Positions 8,674 through 15,765 of a stretch of 22,358 bases of DNA are shown one piece after another (the first letter of the stretch is position 1; the number at the start of each line of letters is the position of its first letter). Made by a program: the position numbers and the translations under genes. This DNA comes from Acidobacteriaceae bacterium (GTDB lineage: Bacteria > Acidobacteriota > Terriglobia > Terriglobales > Acidobacteriaceae), in the NCBI GenBank assembly GCA_027307295.1, contig DAHUXF010000008.1, positions 1-22,358 on the forward strand, written 5' to 3'. The notes beneath the pieces were generated by a model. It was not told the DNA's origin, searched no databases, and was given only the letters and a program-made list of their open reading frames with translations.

Positions 8674-8722
8674 AGCAGCAGTTCTGCCATCGAATTCCCT
8701 TAGCTGCTCACGAACCTTTTTT
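8674..8722 (+). other. Possible hairpin with T run in the leader of the sugar nucleotide dehydrogenase gene
   Basis: AGCAGC (8674-8679) can pair with GCTGCT (8703-8708). Inside it AGTTC (8680-8684) can pair with GAATT (8692-8696), closing a 7-base loop with a bulge on the 3' side. Six T residues follow at 8717-8722. It could be an attenuator-like structure or chance. The bulge and the 8-base distance to the T run make it weak. Confidence 0.2.
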
Positions 8723-8765
8723 ATGTTCGCTCCGAGCAAAACTTTCTATTTCATTTGGGGATTCG

Positions 8766-10214
8766 ATGAGAATTGCAGTTGTGGGATCAGGTTATGTGGG
8801 TCTTGTAGCAGGTGCCTGCTTCGCGGAATTAGGCCACGACGTACTTTTAGTTGATAACGATGAACACAAACTAGCGGCGCTCAAGCTTGGAGAGTGCCCC
8901 ATACATGAAAAATTTCTGCCTGAGCTGCTGGAGCGGCATCGCGGCAAGCGCCTGGATTTTACCGGTGACCTGGCTGACGCGGTGCGCCATAGCCAGCTGA
9001 TCTTCATTGCGGTGGGTACACCGCCCAAAGACGATGGCGACGCCGACCTTTCTTATGTTGAGTCGGTTGCCCAGGGTATTGCCGGCGCCATTGATGACTA
9101 CAAAGTTGTGGTGGAAAAAAGCACGGTCCCTGTTTACACCAACAGCTGGGTGCGCAAGATCATGCTGCTCAACGGGGCCCCGGCAGAGCTGTTTGATGTG
9201 GCGTCGAACCCGGAATTCCTGCGAGAAGGCACGGCGGTGGCCGATTTCCTTTATCCGGACCGGATTGTTGTAGGGGCTGACACGGATCGTTGCGCGCAGT
9301 TGCTGGCCCAGGCCTATGGACCTTTGACTGACGGCAGCTACTATAAGAATCCTGACGCCATTCCCGGCCCGGTCACTGGGCCCTTTCAGGCCCATCTCAT
9401 CCGGACCAGCGCGAAGAGCGCGGAGCTGATCAAGCATGCTTCCAATGCGTTCCTGGCCATGAAGATTTCCTTCATCAATGCCGTAGCCAGCGTCTGTGAG
9501 GCCGTAGGCGCGGATGTGGAACAGGTAAGAGAAGGCATCGGCACTGATTCACGGATCGGACGCCGGTTCCTGTCGCCGGGAGTAGGTTACGGTGGTTCCT
9601 GCTTCCCCAAAGACCTGCTGGCTTTCCGGTCTGTGGCCCGTGAAAACGGCTGCCACTTCGGACTGCTGGATGAGACTGCCCGCGTGAACGAAGAGCAGCG
9701 GAACCGCTTTATCCGCAAAGTACGCAAGGCGCTCTGGACCCTGAAAGGCAAAAAACTGGCTGTCCTGGGCCTGGCTTTTAAGAACGGAACAGATGATCTG
9801 CGCGAGTCTCCTGCAGTTGGAATCATTAAGTCATTGCTGAAGGAGGGCTGCGCAATTACTGCTTATGATCCAGCGGCAATGGGGCGCGCGGCGGAAGAGT
9901 TCGGCCCCAACAGCGCTGTTCGATTCGCCCATGGTCCTTATGAAGCCCTGCAGGGCGCCGATGCCTGTCTTGTATTAACGGAGTGGGAAGATTTCGCGGC
10001 CCTTGATCTGGCACGCATCAAACAACTGCTGCGCTATCCCATTGTGGTGGACGGAAGAAACCTTTTCAAGCCGGCAGCAATGGAAGAGGCAGGACTGCAC
10101 TACTACAGTATAGGACGGCCTGATGTGGTAGGAGCGCATTCTGCCACAGTCACTTCCGCCCTGAAAGAAGCGGCCAGCAAGAATGAAGCTATAAGCCGCA
10201 ACGAAGCAGCTTAA
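8766..10214 (+). CDS. UDP-glucose/GDP-mannose dehydrogenase family protein (likely UDP-glucose 6-dehydrogenase)
   Basis: 482 residues. The N-terminal Rossmann motif GSGYVG is at residues 7-12 and is followed by the rest of the NAD-binding domain. SNPEFLREGTAV marks the middle of the enzyme. GVGYGGSCFPKD contains the catalytic cysteine, Cys279. The C-terminal sugar-nucleotide domain contains LAFKNGTDDLRESPA. The enzyme oxidises a nucleotide sugar twice with NAD+ to the uronic acid, most likely UDP-glucose to UDP-glucuronate, supplying acidic sugars for surface polysaccharide. Other members use GDP-mannose or UDP-ManNAc, and the sequence alone does not exclude these. It is a little longer than usual because of an Ala/Glu/Asn-rich tail with a repeated NEA motif. 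The ATG has GGGG five bases upstream. The glycosyltransferase gene follows on the same strand within about 70 bp, probably an operon. Confidence 0.92.
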   Translation: MRIAVVGSGYVGLVAGACFAELGHDVLLVDNDEHKLAALKLGECPIHEKFLPELLERHRGKRLDFTGDLADAVRHSQLIFIAVGTPPKDDGDADLSYVESVAQGIAGAIDDYKVVVEKSTVPVYTNSWVRKIMLLNGAPAELFDVASNPEFLREGTAVADFLYPDRIVVGADTDRCAQLLAQAYGPLTDGSYYKNPDAIPGPVTGPFQAHLIRTSAKSAELIKHASNAFLAMKISFINAVASVCEAVGADVEQVREGIGTDSRIGRRFLSPGVGYGGSCFPKDLLAFRSVARENGCHFGLLDETARVNEEQRNRFIRKVRKALWTLKGKKLAVLGLAFKNGTDDLRESPAVGIIKSLLKEGCAITAYDPAAMGRAAEEFGPNSAVRFAHGPYEALQGADACLVLTEWEDFAALDLARIKQLLRYPIVVDGRNLFKPAAMEEAGLHYYSIGRPDVVGAHSATVTSALKEAASKNEAISRNEAA

Positions 10215-10283
10215 GCCGCCCATCGCGGAAGTTGCCGGGTGGCAAACAATGCACCAAGTGCCAGCAGTTACGGAGTTGGGACC

Positions 10284-11288
10284 ATGCTTTCTGTCGTAGT
10301 GCCGATCTATAACGAAGAAGAAAATATCACCGCCTTTCATGCTGCTGTGAGCGCGGTACTGGATACAACGGGAGAAAGCTGGGAGATCGTGTATGTGAAT
10401 GACGGCAGCAGGGATTCATCCTTGTCCCTGCTGCTGGATATTCAACGCCGCGATCCTCGCGTGGCGGTGGTGGAGTTTTCCCGTAATTTCGGCCATCAAC
10501 CGGCGCTCACCGCCGGCTTGCAGACAGCACGGGGTGACGCCATTATGCTGATGGATGGCGACTTTCAGGATCCGCCCGATGTCTTGCCCCGGTTGGTAGA
10601 AGCATGGAAGGGCGGCGCGAAGGTGGTAATTGCCGAGCGTACGAGCCGCGCAGAGAAAGGAATTCGCAGCCATCTATTTCCGATGTTCTACAAGGTCATG
10701 GGATTGATCTCGGATTTCCCAATCCCTCTGAACGCCGGCATCTTTGGCTTGCTGGACCGCCAGGCCGCCAAGGCGATGATCAGCCTGCAGGAGGGAAACC
10801 GGTATCTACCCGGATTGCGCGCTTGGGTGGGTTTCCCCACGGCGTTTGTTTATTACGAGCGCGCCGACCGCGCCGCAGGCGAACCGAAGCAGACTTTGCT
10901 CAAGCTTTTCAAATACGCCATGGATGCAATCTTCAGCTTCAGCTATAAACCGTTGCGTCTGGGGATGGTCCTGGGCGGCCTGGTGCTGGCGTTGGCCCTT
11001 TCACTTGCCCTCATCGCCGGAGGGAGTGCGCTCTTTCATTTCACTACCGTGGAGACTGCATTTGGTTCCAATCATATTGGAACGCTACTGACAGTATTGT
11101 TTCTAGGCGGGATTCAGCTGGTGTGTACAGGGCTGCTGGGAGAATATATCGGCCGCATTTACGATGAAGTGCGGCACCGGCCATTATTTCTGATCCACAA
11201 AGTTTATCGTGCCAAGACCGTTGCGGAGCCTGCTTTGCGCTTTGCAAATGACAAGGCGCTGGCTGCGGTGGAAGATTCAGTTGCTTAA
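10284..11288 (+). CDS. Family 2 glycosyltransferase, membrane-anchored (DPM1/GtrB-like)
   Basis: 334 residues from the ATG at 10284, which has GGAG eight bases upstream and gives the standard start MLSVVVPIYNEEENI. A GTG at 10239 would add 15 residues and has a poorer ribosome site. The GT-A catalytic domain shows VNDGSRDSS and the metal-binding MDGDFQDPP, then GNRYLPGLRAWVGF, typical of the dolichol-phosphate mannose synthase / bactoprenol glucosyltransferase group. Two C-terminal membrane helices follow (LGMVLGGLVLALALSLAL and LLTVLFLGGIQLVCTGLLG), then EYIGRIYDEVRHRPLFL. Such enzymes move a sugar from a nucleotide donor to a polyprenyl phosphate on the cytoplasmic face. The upstream sugar nucleotide dehydrogenase suggests a role in surface glycan or lipid glycosylation; the donor and product are inferred only at that level. 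Confidence 0.9.
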   Translation: MLSVVVPIYNEEENITAFHAAVSAVLDTTGESWEIVYVNDGSRDSSLSLLLDIQRRDPRVAVVEFSRNFGHQPALTAGLQTARGDAIMLMDGDFQDPPDVLPRLVEAWKGGAKVVIAERTSRAEKGIRSHLFPMFYKVMGLISDFPIPLNAGIFGLLDRQAAKAMISLQEGNRYLPGLRAWVGFPTAFVYYERADRAAGEPKQTLLKLFKYAMDAIFSFSYKPLRLGMVLGGLVLALALSLALIAGGSALFHFTTVETAFGSNHIGTLLTVLFLGGIQLVCTGLLGEYIGRIYDEVRHRPLFLIHKVYRAKTVAEPALRFANDKALAAVEDSVA

Positions 11289-11402
11289 GCACAAAAGCTG
11301 CTATTAAAGTTTTCCACAGCCCGCATTCCGGCGTTTTTCTGTAAAGGGATTACCTTAATCCTCTTCATCGATATTCCTCCAATGGCTTATACCACGCGTC
11401 CT

Positions 11403-11419
11403 AGCGGTTCATTGCCGCT
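11403..11419 (+). other. Small hairpin in the leader of the first four-cysteine gene
   Basis: AGCGG and CCGCT form a 5-bp perfect stem around a 7-base loop in the 253-bp gap after the glycosyltransferase gene. There is no T run, so it is not a terminator. It could be a structured part of a long leader or chance. Confidence 0.2.
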
Positions 11420-11473
11420 GTAATCCTCTCTAAGAACCAAAAGCCTATTTATCTAAGAGCTCTCCTGATTCAT

Positions 11474-11485
11474 CCAGAGTAGATG
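11474..11485 (+). promoter_or_regulatory. 12-mer shared with the upstream region of the second paralogue (copy 1)
   Basis: CCAGAGTAGATG occurs here, 56 bp before the start of the first four-cysteine gene. It recurs exactly at 12729-12740, 71 bp before the second. Flanking bases stay similar for about ten positions and then diverge. It could be a protein-binding site, part of a promoter or a relic of gene duplication. Confidence 0.45.
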
Positions 11486-11541
11486 AACACGTAACCTTTG
11501 CTCCTCAAAGACTTGACCTTAGCTCTGAAGGAGTAATTGCA

Positions 11542-12531
11542 TTGAAGAACGCTATTCGAACAGCGATCATGACCATGGCCCTGGCCGCTACCGCATTTGC
11601 GGGAGTGACAGTAAGCTCCCCTGCGGCGGGAACCACTTCAGGATCTCCAGTCCACTTCGTCGCCTCCGCCGCCTCCTCACTTCCAATTACGGCTATGCGG
11701 ATCTATGTGGACAACGTCAGCGTTTATTTGGTTATGGCAAGCAAGCTTGATACATCTGTGGCCATGTCGGCCGGCAGCCACAGCGTAATCGTGCAAGCAT
11801 GGGATTCAAGCGGCGCAGTGTTCAAAACGCCTCTATCTCTTATTGTGAGCGGAAGCACTACGCCTACGGGACTGCCTGCTCCTCCCGCAGGCGCGGCGGG
11901 CCACGGAAATATCCAACAGATGCCGAACTGGGAGAGCTGCACGGTTTGTGCCGGGGCCAATGCCAATGGACCAGCCGCGGTGTACTCCATGGTGGAAAAT
12001 CAGTCATCTCCTTCGCTTGACGGCATCTCTGCCAAATTCAGCATCAGCGGGACGCAGCCTTACTCAGACGTCATCTGGTGGAAGCAGCTTGGCGCTGTCG
12101 ATACAGCCGCCAACTTCAAATACGATCTCGACTTCTATCTCACAAATCCTGGTGTAGCGCAGGCTTTGGAATTTGATTCAAATCAGTCCAACGGCATTCA
12201 CAAATTCATCTACGGCACGCAATGCAATATCCAGGCTGGACATTGGGATGTGTGGGGCAATGCCGCCGGCAACTGGATGTCCACGGGGGTTCCCTGCACC
12301 GTGCCAACCGCCTTTACCTGGCACCATTTGACCTGGGAATTCAAACGTACTGATACAGCCGTTATCTATGTGGGTTTCACCTATGACGGTGTTACGCACT
12401 ACGTCAATCGCAGCTATCCCGCCAGCGGTTCCGGTGTGCATGAGCTGAATGTGGCCTTCCAGATGGACGGTGATTTTGCCATGCACGCATATTCAACGTG
12501 GCTGGACAGAGTGACTCTTGTGTACTGGTAG
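11542..12531 (+). CDS. Secreted protein: Ig-like domain plus four-cysteine beta-rich domain (paralogue 1)
   Basis: 329 residues. The TTG start has AAGGAG eight bases upstream. The signal peptide is about residues 1-20 (KNAIRTAIMTMALAATAFA). Residues about 22-103 form a bacterial Ig-like domain (SPVHFVASA, ITAMRIYVDNV, AGSHSVIVQAWDSSG). After a Pro/Gly linker, residues about 124-329 form the domain shared with the next gene. That domain has WESCTVCAG with Cys133 and Cys136, WWKQLGA, YDLDFYL, QALEFD, Cys228, WDVWGNAAGNWM, Cys252, WHHLTWEFKR and ELNVAFQMD. The many aromatic strands suggest a jelly-roll or lectin-like beta sandwich, and the four cysteines suggest two disulfides; both are inference. 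No catalytic motif is recognised. It is likely extracellular and sugar- or surface-binding at most as a guess. It has its own terminator. Confidence 0.75.
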   Translation: MKNAIRTAIMTMALAATAFAGVTVSSPAAGTTSGSPVHFVASAASSLPITAMRIYVDNVSVYLVMASKLDTSVAMSAGSHSVIVQAWDSSGAVFKTPLSLIVSGSTTPTGLPAPPAGAAGHGNIQQMPNWESCTVCAGANANGPAAVYSMVENQSSPSLDGISAKFSISGTQPYSDVIWWKQLGAVDTAANFKYDLDFYLTNPGVAQALEFDSNQSNGIHKFIYGTQCNIQAGHWDVWGNAAGNWMSTGVPCTVPTAFTWHHLTWEFKRTDTAVIYVGFTYDGVTHYVNRSYPASGSGVHELNVAFQMDGDFAMHAYSTWLDRVTLVYW

Positions 12532-12609
12532 TGCTAAGAGTTCTTGATCCAGAAGAGCGCCGGGTCAATGCAAGCTCGAATTCATAAGCGCGCTTGGCAA
12601 TAGAAAAAT

Positions 12610-12649
12610 GCGAAACGGAGCGATCTCAGGGCCGCTCCTTTCGCTTTTT
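12610..12649 (+). terminator. Intrinsic terminator after the first four-cysteine gene
   Basis: GCGAAACGGAGCG (12610-12622) pairs with CGCTCCTTTCGC (12633-12644), leaving one bulged base, and is followed by five T residues (12645-12649). The stem is about 12 bp. The strong structure indicates that the two paralogues are separately transcribed. Confidence 0.88.
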
Positions 12650-12728
12650 ATGGAACTAAGCAGAGGTCTTAATCACCTACTAATCCGCAAATTCAACTTT
12701 TCTCTCGGAAAAGCCAAAAACACTTGTA

Positions 12729-12740
12729 CCAGAGTAGATG
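12729..12740 (+). promoter_or_regulatory. 12-mer shared with the upstream region of the first paralogue (copy 2)
   Basis: Exact second copy of CCAGAGTAGATG. It lies between the terminator of the first paralogue and the start of the second. No convincing -35/-10 pair is placed the same way at both copies, so its role is open. Confidence 0.45.
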
Positions 12741-12811
12741 CATAGTTACTCTCCACCTTCGTCGCGTGGACAACCGCGATTGAAAGAACCACCCCCCTGG
12801 AGAGAAGAGTA

Positions 12812-13531
12812 ATGGTAAAAAAAGCATCGAAAGGCTTGTTGATTCTCATGGCACTGTTCTTTTTGGCCGCCGTATCCGTTCGTTCATCGGCACAGACAGT
12901 GAAAGGTCAGATTCAAAGGATGTCCGGCTGGGAAAGCTGCACCATTTGTGCTGGTATCAATGCCAGTGGACCAGCGGCTACAATCGCTACGTTTTCAGGG
13001 AATGGCAGTCCCTCTTTAAGCGGCGATTCCCGCGTGTTCTATCTGGCCAGCAGCGCCTCTTATGCGGACGCGCTCTGGTGGAAGCAGCTGGGAGCTGCGA
13101 ACTGGGCCACCAACCTACGTTACGACCTGGATTTTTACCTGCAGACCCCCCAGGACGCACAGGCGCTGGAGTTTGATAACAATCAGGCCAACGGCCAGAT
13201 GCGTTGGATCTTTGGGACGGAGTGCAACATCGCCGCAGGGCGCTGGGATGTCTGGGGTAACGCCTCAGGCAACTGGATGCCCACGGGAATCCCCTGCGCC
13301 ATGCCCACGCCTTTCAAGTGGCATCACCTGACCTGGGAATTCAAACGCAATGGCGGTTGGGTGACGTACGTGGCCGTCACTCTGGACGGCGTGAAGCACT
13401 ATCTCAATTGGAGTTTTCCAGCCAGACGGTCCGGCTCGAATGAGTTAAATGTAGCTTTCCAGATGGACAACCGCGCTAATCACGTGCCCTTCAAAACCTG
13501 GCTCGATAACGTAACGCTTACCTATTGGTAA
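12812..13531 (+). CDS. Secreted four-cysteine beta-rich protein (paralogue 2, without the Ig-like domain)
   Basis: 239 residues. The ATG has GGAG nine bases upstream. The signal peptide is about residues 1-27 (basic MVKKASKGLL, hydrophobic core, end at SSA before QTV). The mature protein is almost entirely the domain shared with the previous gene. It has WESCTICAG with Cys43 and Cys46, WWKQLGA, YDLDFYL, QALEFD, Cys138, WDVWGNASGNWM, Cys162, WHHLTWEFKR, ELNVAFQMD and a C-terminal aromatic end (TYW). Identity to the first paralogue over about 204 residues is roughly 60% by eye with essentially no gaps, and the spacing of all four cysteines is the same. It lacks the Ig-like domain. I do not recognise the family or its function. 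It is transcribed alone, with its own leader and terminator. Confidence 0.75.
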   Translation: MVKKASKGLLILMALFFLAAVSVRSSAQTVKGQIQRMSGWESCTICAGINASGPAATIATFSGNGSPSLSGDSRVFYLASSASYADALWWKQLGAANWATNLRYDLDFYLQTPQDAQALEFDNNQANGQMRWIFGTECNIAAGRWDVWGNASGNWMPTGIPCAMPTPFKWHHLTWEFKRNGGWVTYVAVTLDGVKHYLNWSFPARRSGSNELNVAFQMDNRANHVPFKTWLDNVTLTYW

Positions 13532-13557
13532 CAGCTTTTGTTTCACCTCTGCGCCTG

Positions 13558-13587
13558 CTCCCGGGACGCTGCCCCGGGAGTTTTTTT
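13558..13587 (+). terminator. Intrinsic terminator after the second four-cysteine gene
   Basis: CTCCCGGG (13558-13565) and CCCGGGAG (13573-13580) form a perfect 8-bp GC-rich stem with a 7-base loop, followed directly by seven T residues (13581-13587). Confidence 0.92.
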
Positions 13588-13598
13588 GTGCCGGGCTG

Positions 13599-13638
13599 TT
13601 TACATTCCCCTTTTATTCGCCTAAGATAGAAATATAAT
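13599..13638 (+). promoter_or_regulatory. Probable recA promoter region
   Basis: TTTACA (13599-13604) is followed after 17 bases by TAAGAT (13622-13627), a reasonable sigma70-type pair. A perfect TATAAT lies just downstream (13633-13638) with a weaker -35 match. Either would start transcription between the upstream terminator and the recA start. An open frame that begins at the ATG inside TATAAT is therefore not the real recA start. I saw no clear LexA-type palindrome. Confidence 0.5.
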
Positions 13639-13729
13639 GCAGACCTCACCCAATGGAAGAACCATCAGCACCACGAATGGGGCGGAAAACCCTCTTTCCG
13701 AGAATGGACGAAGCCGCATGGAGAAAATC

Positions 13730-14812
13730 ATGGCAGATGAAAGACAGGAAAAAAGCAGAGCAGTGGATCTTGCTCTCTCACAGATAGAAAAGCAGTTCGG
13801 CAAGGGTTCCATTATGCGTCTGGGGAACAAGGAAGCCATTGTTCCTATTGCTGTCATCTCCACGGGCTCGATCTCTTTTGATGCTGCACTGGGCGTAGGC
13901 GGATTTCCCCGCGGTCGCGTGGTAGAGATTTTCGGACCGGAATCCAGCGGTAAAACCACGGTGGCCCTGCAGGTCATTGCTGAGGCGCAAAAGACCGGAG
14001 GCATGGCGGCATTTGTGGATGCAGAACATGCTCTGGACCCTGCCTATGCCAAGAAGCTCGGCGTGGATGTGGACAATCTGCTGGTAGCGCAACCGGACTA
14101 CGGTGAGCAGGCGCTTGAAATTGCCGAAGCCCTGGTGCGTTCCAATGGCATTGATGTACTGGTGGTGGATTCGGTGGCTGCCCTGGTGCCCAAGGCTGAA
14201 TTGGAAGGCGAGATGGGAGACAGCCACATGGGCCTTCAGGCCCGGCTGATGTCCCAGGCTCTGCGTAAGCTGACGGGAATTGTCTCCAAGTCGCGCACCT
14301 GCCTGGTCTTCATCAACCAGATTCGCGAAAAGATCGGCGTGATGTTCGGCAACCCGGAAACCACCACCGGCGGCCGCGCCCTCAAATTCTATTCTTCCGT
14401 ACGCGTAGATATCCGCCGCATTGCCGCCATCAAAGATGGCGACCTGGTAGTTGGGTCACGCACCAAGGTCAAAGTGGTCAAAAACAAGACCGCTGCGCCC
14501 TTTCGCGAAGCAGAGTTTGACATCATGTATGGTGAAGGCATCTCCCGCGAAGGCGACCTGCTTGATCTGGGCGTGGCCAAAGAACTGGTGGAGAAATCCG
14601 GCGCGTGGTTCAGCTACAAAGGTGAGCGCATTGGCCAGGGCCGCGAAAATGTAAAGCAGTTCCTGAGAGAAAACCGGGACATTACAGCTAAGCTGGAAGC
14701 GGAATTACGTCGTGAACTGGGCCTGAAAACCCTGGTGGCGGAGCCTCCACCACCCAGCCAGGAGCAAAAACAGGCGGCAGCCGCACATGCGAAGATACCA
14801 GCCAGGAAATAA
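13730..14812 (+). CDS. recA: RecA recombinase
   Basis: 360 residues from the ATG at 13730 ([20 protein letters not shown]). That ATG has GGAGA seven to eight bases upstream, and the resulting length fits RecA (about 340-360). RecA forms ATP-dependent filaments on single-stranded DNA, pairs homologous strands and triggers LexA self-cleavage. The Walker A motif GPESSGKTT is at residues 69-77. Further blocks are [13 protein letters not shown], the Walker B strand [42 protein letters not shown] (loop 2 region) and [14 protein letters not shown]. The C-terminus ends in a short Pro/Gln/Ala-rich tail instead of the acidic tail of enterobacterial RecA. The frame is open 31 codons further upstream, but those codons overlap the promoter. 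No recX lies downstream; an alpha/beta hydrolase gene follows. Confidence 0.98.
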   Translation: MADERQEKSRAVDLALSQIEKQFGKGSIMRLGNKEAIVPIAVISTGSISFDAALGVGGFPRGRVVEIFGPESSGKTTVALQVIAEAQKTGGMAAFVDAEHALDPAYAKKLGVDVDNLLVAQPDYGEQALEIAEALVRSNGIDVLVVDSVAALVPKAELEGEMGDSHMGLQARLMSQALRKLTGIVSKSRTCLVFINQIREKIGVMFGNPETTTGGRALKFYSSVRVDIRRIAAIKDGDLVVGSRTKVKVVKNKTAAPFREAEFDIMYGEGISREGDLLDLGVAKELVEKSGAWFSYKGERIGQGRENVKQFLRENRDITAKLEAELRRELGLKTLVAEPPPPSQEQKQAAAAHAKIPARK

Positions 14813-14880
14813 GCTTTGTCAGGCCAGGTTTTACTGATAAAGCTTTGCCGGGCAAAATCAAAGAACAGAATGCTTTGGCA

Positions 14881-15729
14881 ATGGCGCCAAAGCATGATCT
14901 CCATGTGAAAAGATTTCTTACACGGATGCTGCTGGTGATCGCTGCACTTTACGCGGGCTTCACGCTGTTTGCCTTCTTCTTCGCGGACAGCATGATATTC
15001 CTGCCCCACCCTTCTTCTTACAGGGACTCGGCGGAAATCGTGAAGGTTCCCACGGCCAGCGGAAGAAAGATTGCCGCTGTCTATCTTCCAAATCCAGCGG
15101 CCAGGCTCACGCTGCTGGTAAGCCACGGCAACGCTGAAGACCTGGGCGATGACCGCACATGGTTGGAAGATCTGCGCCGTGCCGGCTTCAGCGTGTTTGC
15201 CTATGACTATGAGGGTTATGGAACCAGTGAAGGCAAACCCTCAGAGCGCGCCGCATATCAGGACGTGGCTGCGGCTTACGAATATCTGGCTGTGGAGTTG
15301 CACACACCGCCCGAACGCATCGTGGTCTTTGGCAGATCGGTGGGGACTGGTCCTGCAACTTATATTGCAGCCCGGCGTCCTAATGCAGGCCTTATCCTGC
15401 AGAGTCCCTTTGTCTCGGCTTTCCGCGTTCTCACACGCGTCCCCTTACTGCCGTTCGATAAGTTTCCCAACTATAAAAACATCCGCCATGTGCACAGCCC
15501 GGTGCTCATCATGCATAGCCGGGAAGACAGCGTGATCGGTTTCTGGCACGGGCAGAAGATGTTCGCTCTGGCGAATGAGCCAAAGCAATCTTTCTGGGCC
15601 CAAACCGCCGATCACAATGAAATGGACATGGTTCGCGGTTACATGGAGGCCCTGCAAAAATTTGCTTCCACTCTGGAAGGCCGTACGCCATCTTTGCCGC
15701 CGCCCGTGCCCGCACCCAAGGTGCTTTGA
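14881..15729 (+). CDS. Membrane-anchored alpha/beta hydrolase (BEM46/ABHD17-like)
   Basis: About 282 residues from the ATG at 14881. An in-frame TTG at 14845 is the alternative; neither has a good Shine-Dalgarno sequence. One N-terminal hydrophobic segment (MLLVIAALYAGFTLFAFFFA) acts as an anchor or uncleaved signal. The alpha/beta hydrolase fold follows. VSHGNAEDLGD contains the oxyanion-hole strand and DYEGYGTSEGKPSE is the typical second block. The nucleophile elbow is GRSVG with Ser153, and the probable acid and base are Asp216 (SREDSVIG) and His245 (DHNE). The complete triad predicts an active esterase/thioesterase-type enzyme. The substrate is unknown; the group includes eukaryotic depalmitoylases and many uncharacterised bacterial members. 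It follows recA by about 70 bp without a clear terminator, so read-through is possible. It converges on the second phosphoesterase with a gap of 36 bp. Confidence 0.85.
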   Translation: MAPKHDLHVKRFLTRMLLVIAALYAGFTLFAFFFADSMIFLPHPSSYRDSAEIVKVPTASGRKIAAVYLPNPAARLTLLVSHGNAEDLGDDRTWLEDLRRAGFSVFAYDYEGYGTSEGKPSERAAYQDVAAAYEYLAVELHTPPERIVVFGRSVGTGPATYIAARRPNAGLILQSPFVSAFRVLTRVPLLPFDKFPNYKNIRHVHSPVLIMHSREDSVIGFWHGQKMFALANEPKQSFWAQTADHNEMDMVRGYMEALQKFASTLEGRTPSLPPPVPAPKVL

Positions 15730-15765
15730 TCTTCAGCGCCATCCATCCGCCGTGTCATGGACCGT

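Noticed and set aside
13637..13729. N-terminal extension of recA
   Set aside because: The extra 31 codons start inside a perfect TATAAT and have no ribosome site, while the ATG at 13730 has a good one and gives a normal RecA N-terminus.
14811..14845. Inverted repeat AAGCTTT / AAAGCTT after recA
   Set aside because: AT-rich 7-bp stem with a 21-base loop and no T run, so it is not a credible terminator; the motif is self-complementary in part and easily found by chance.
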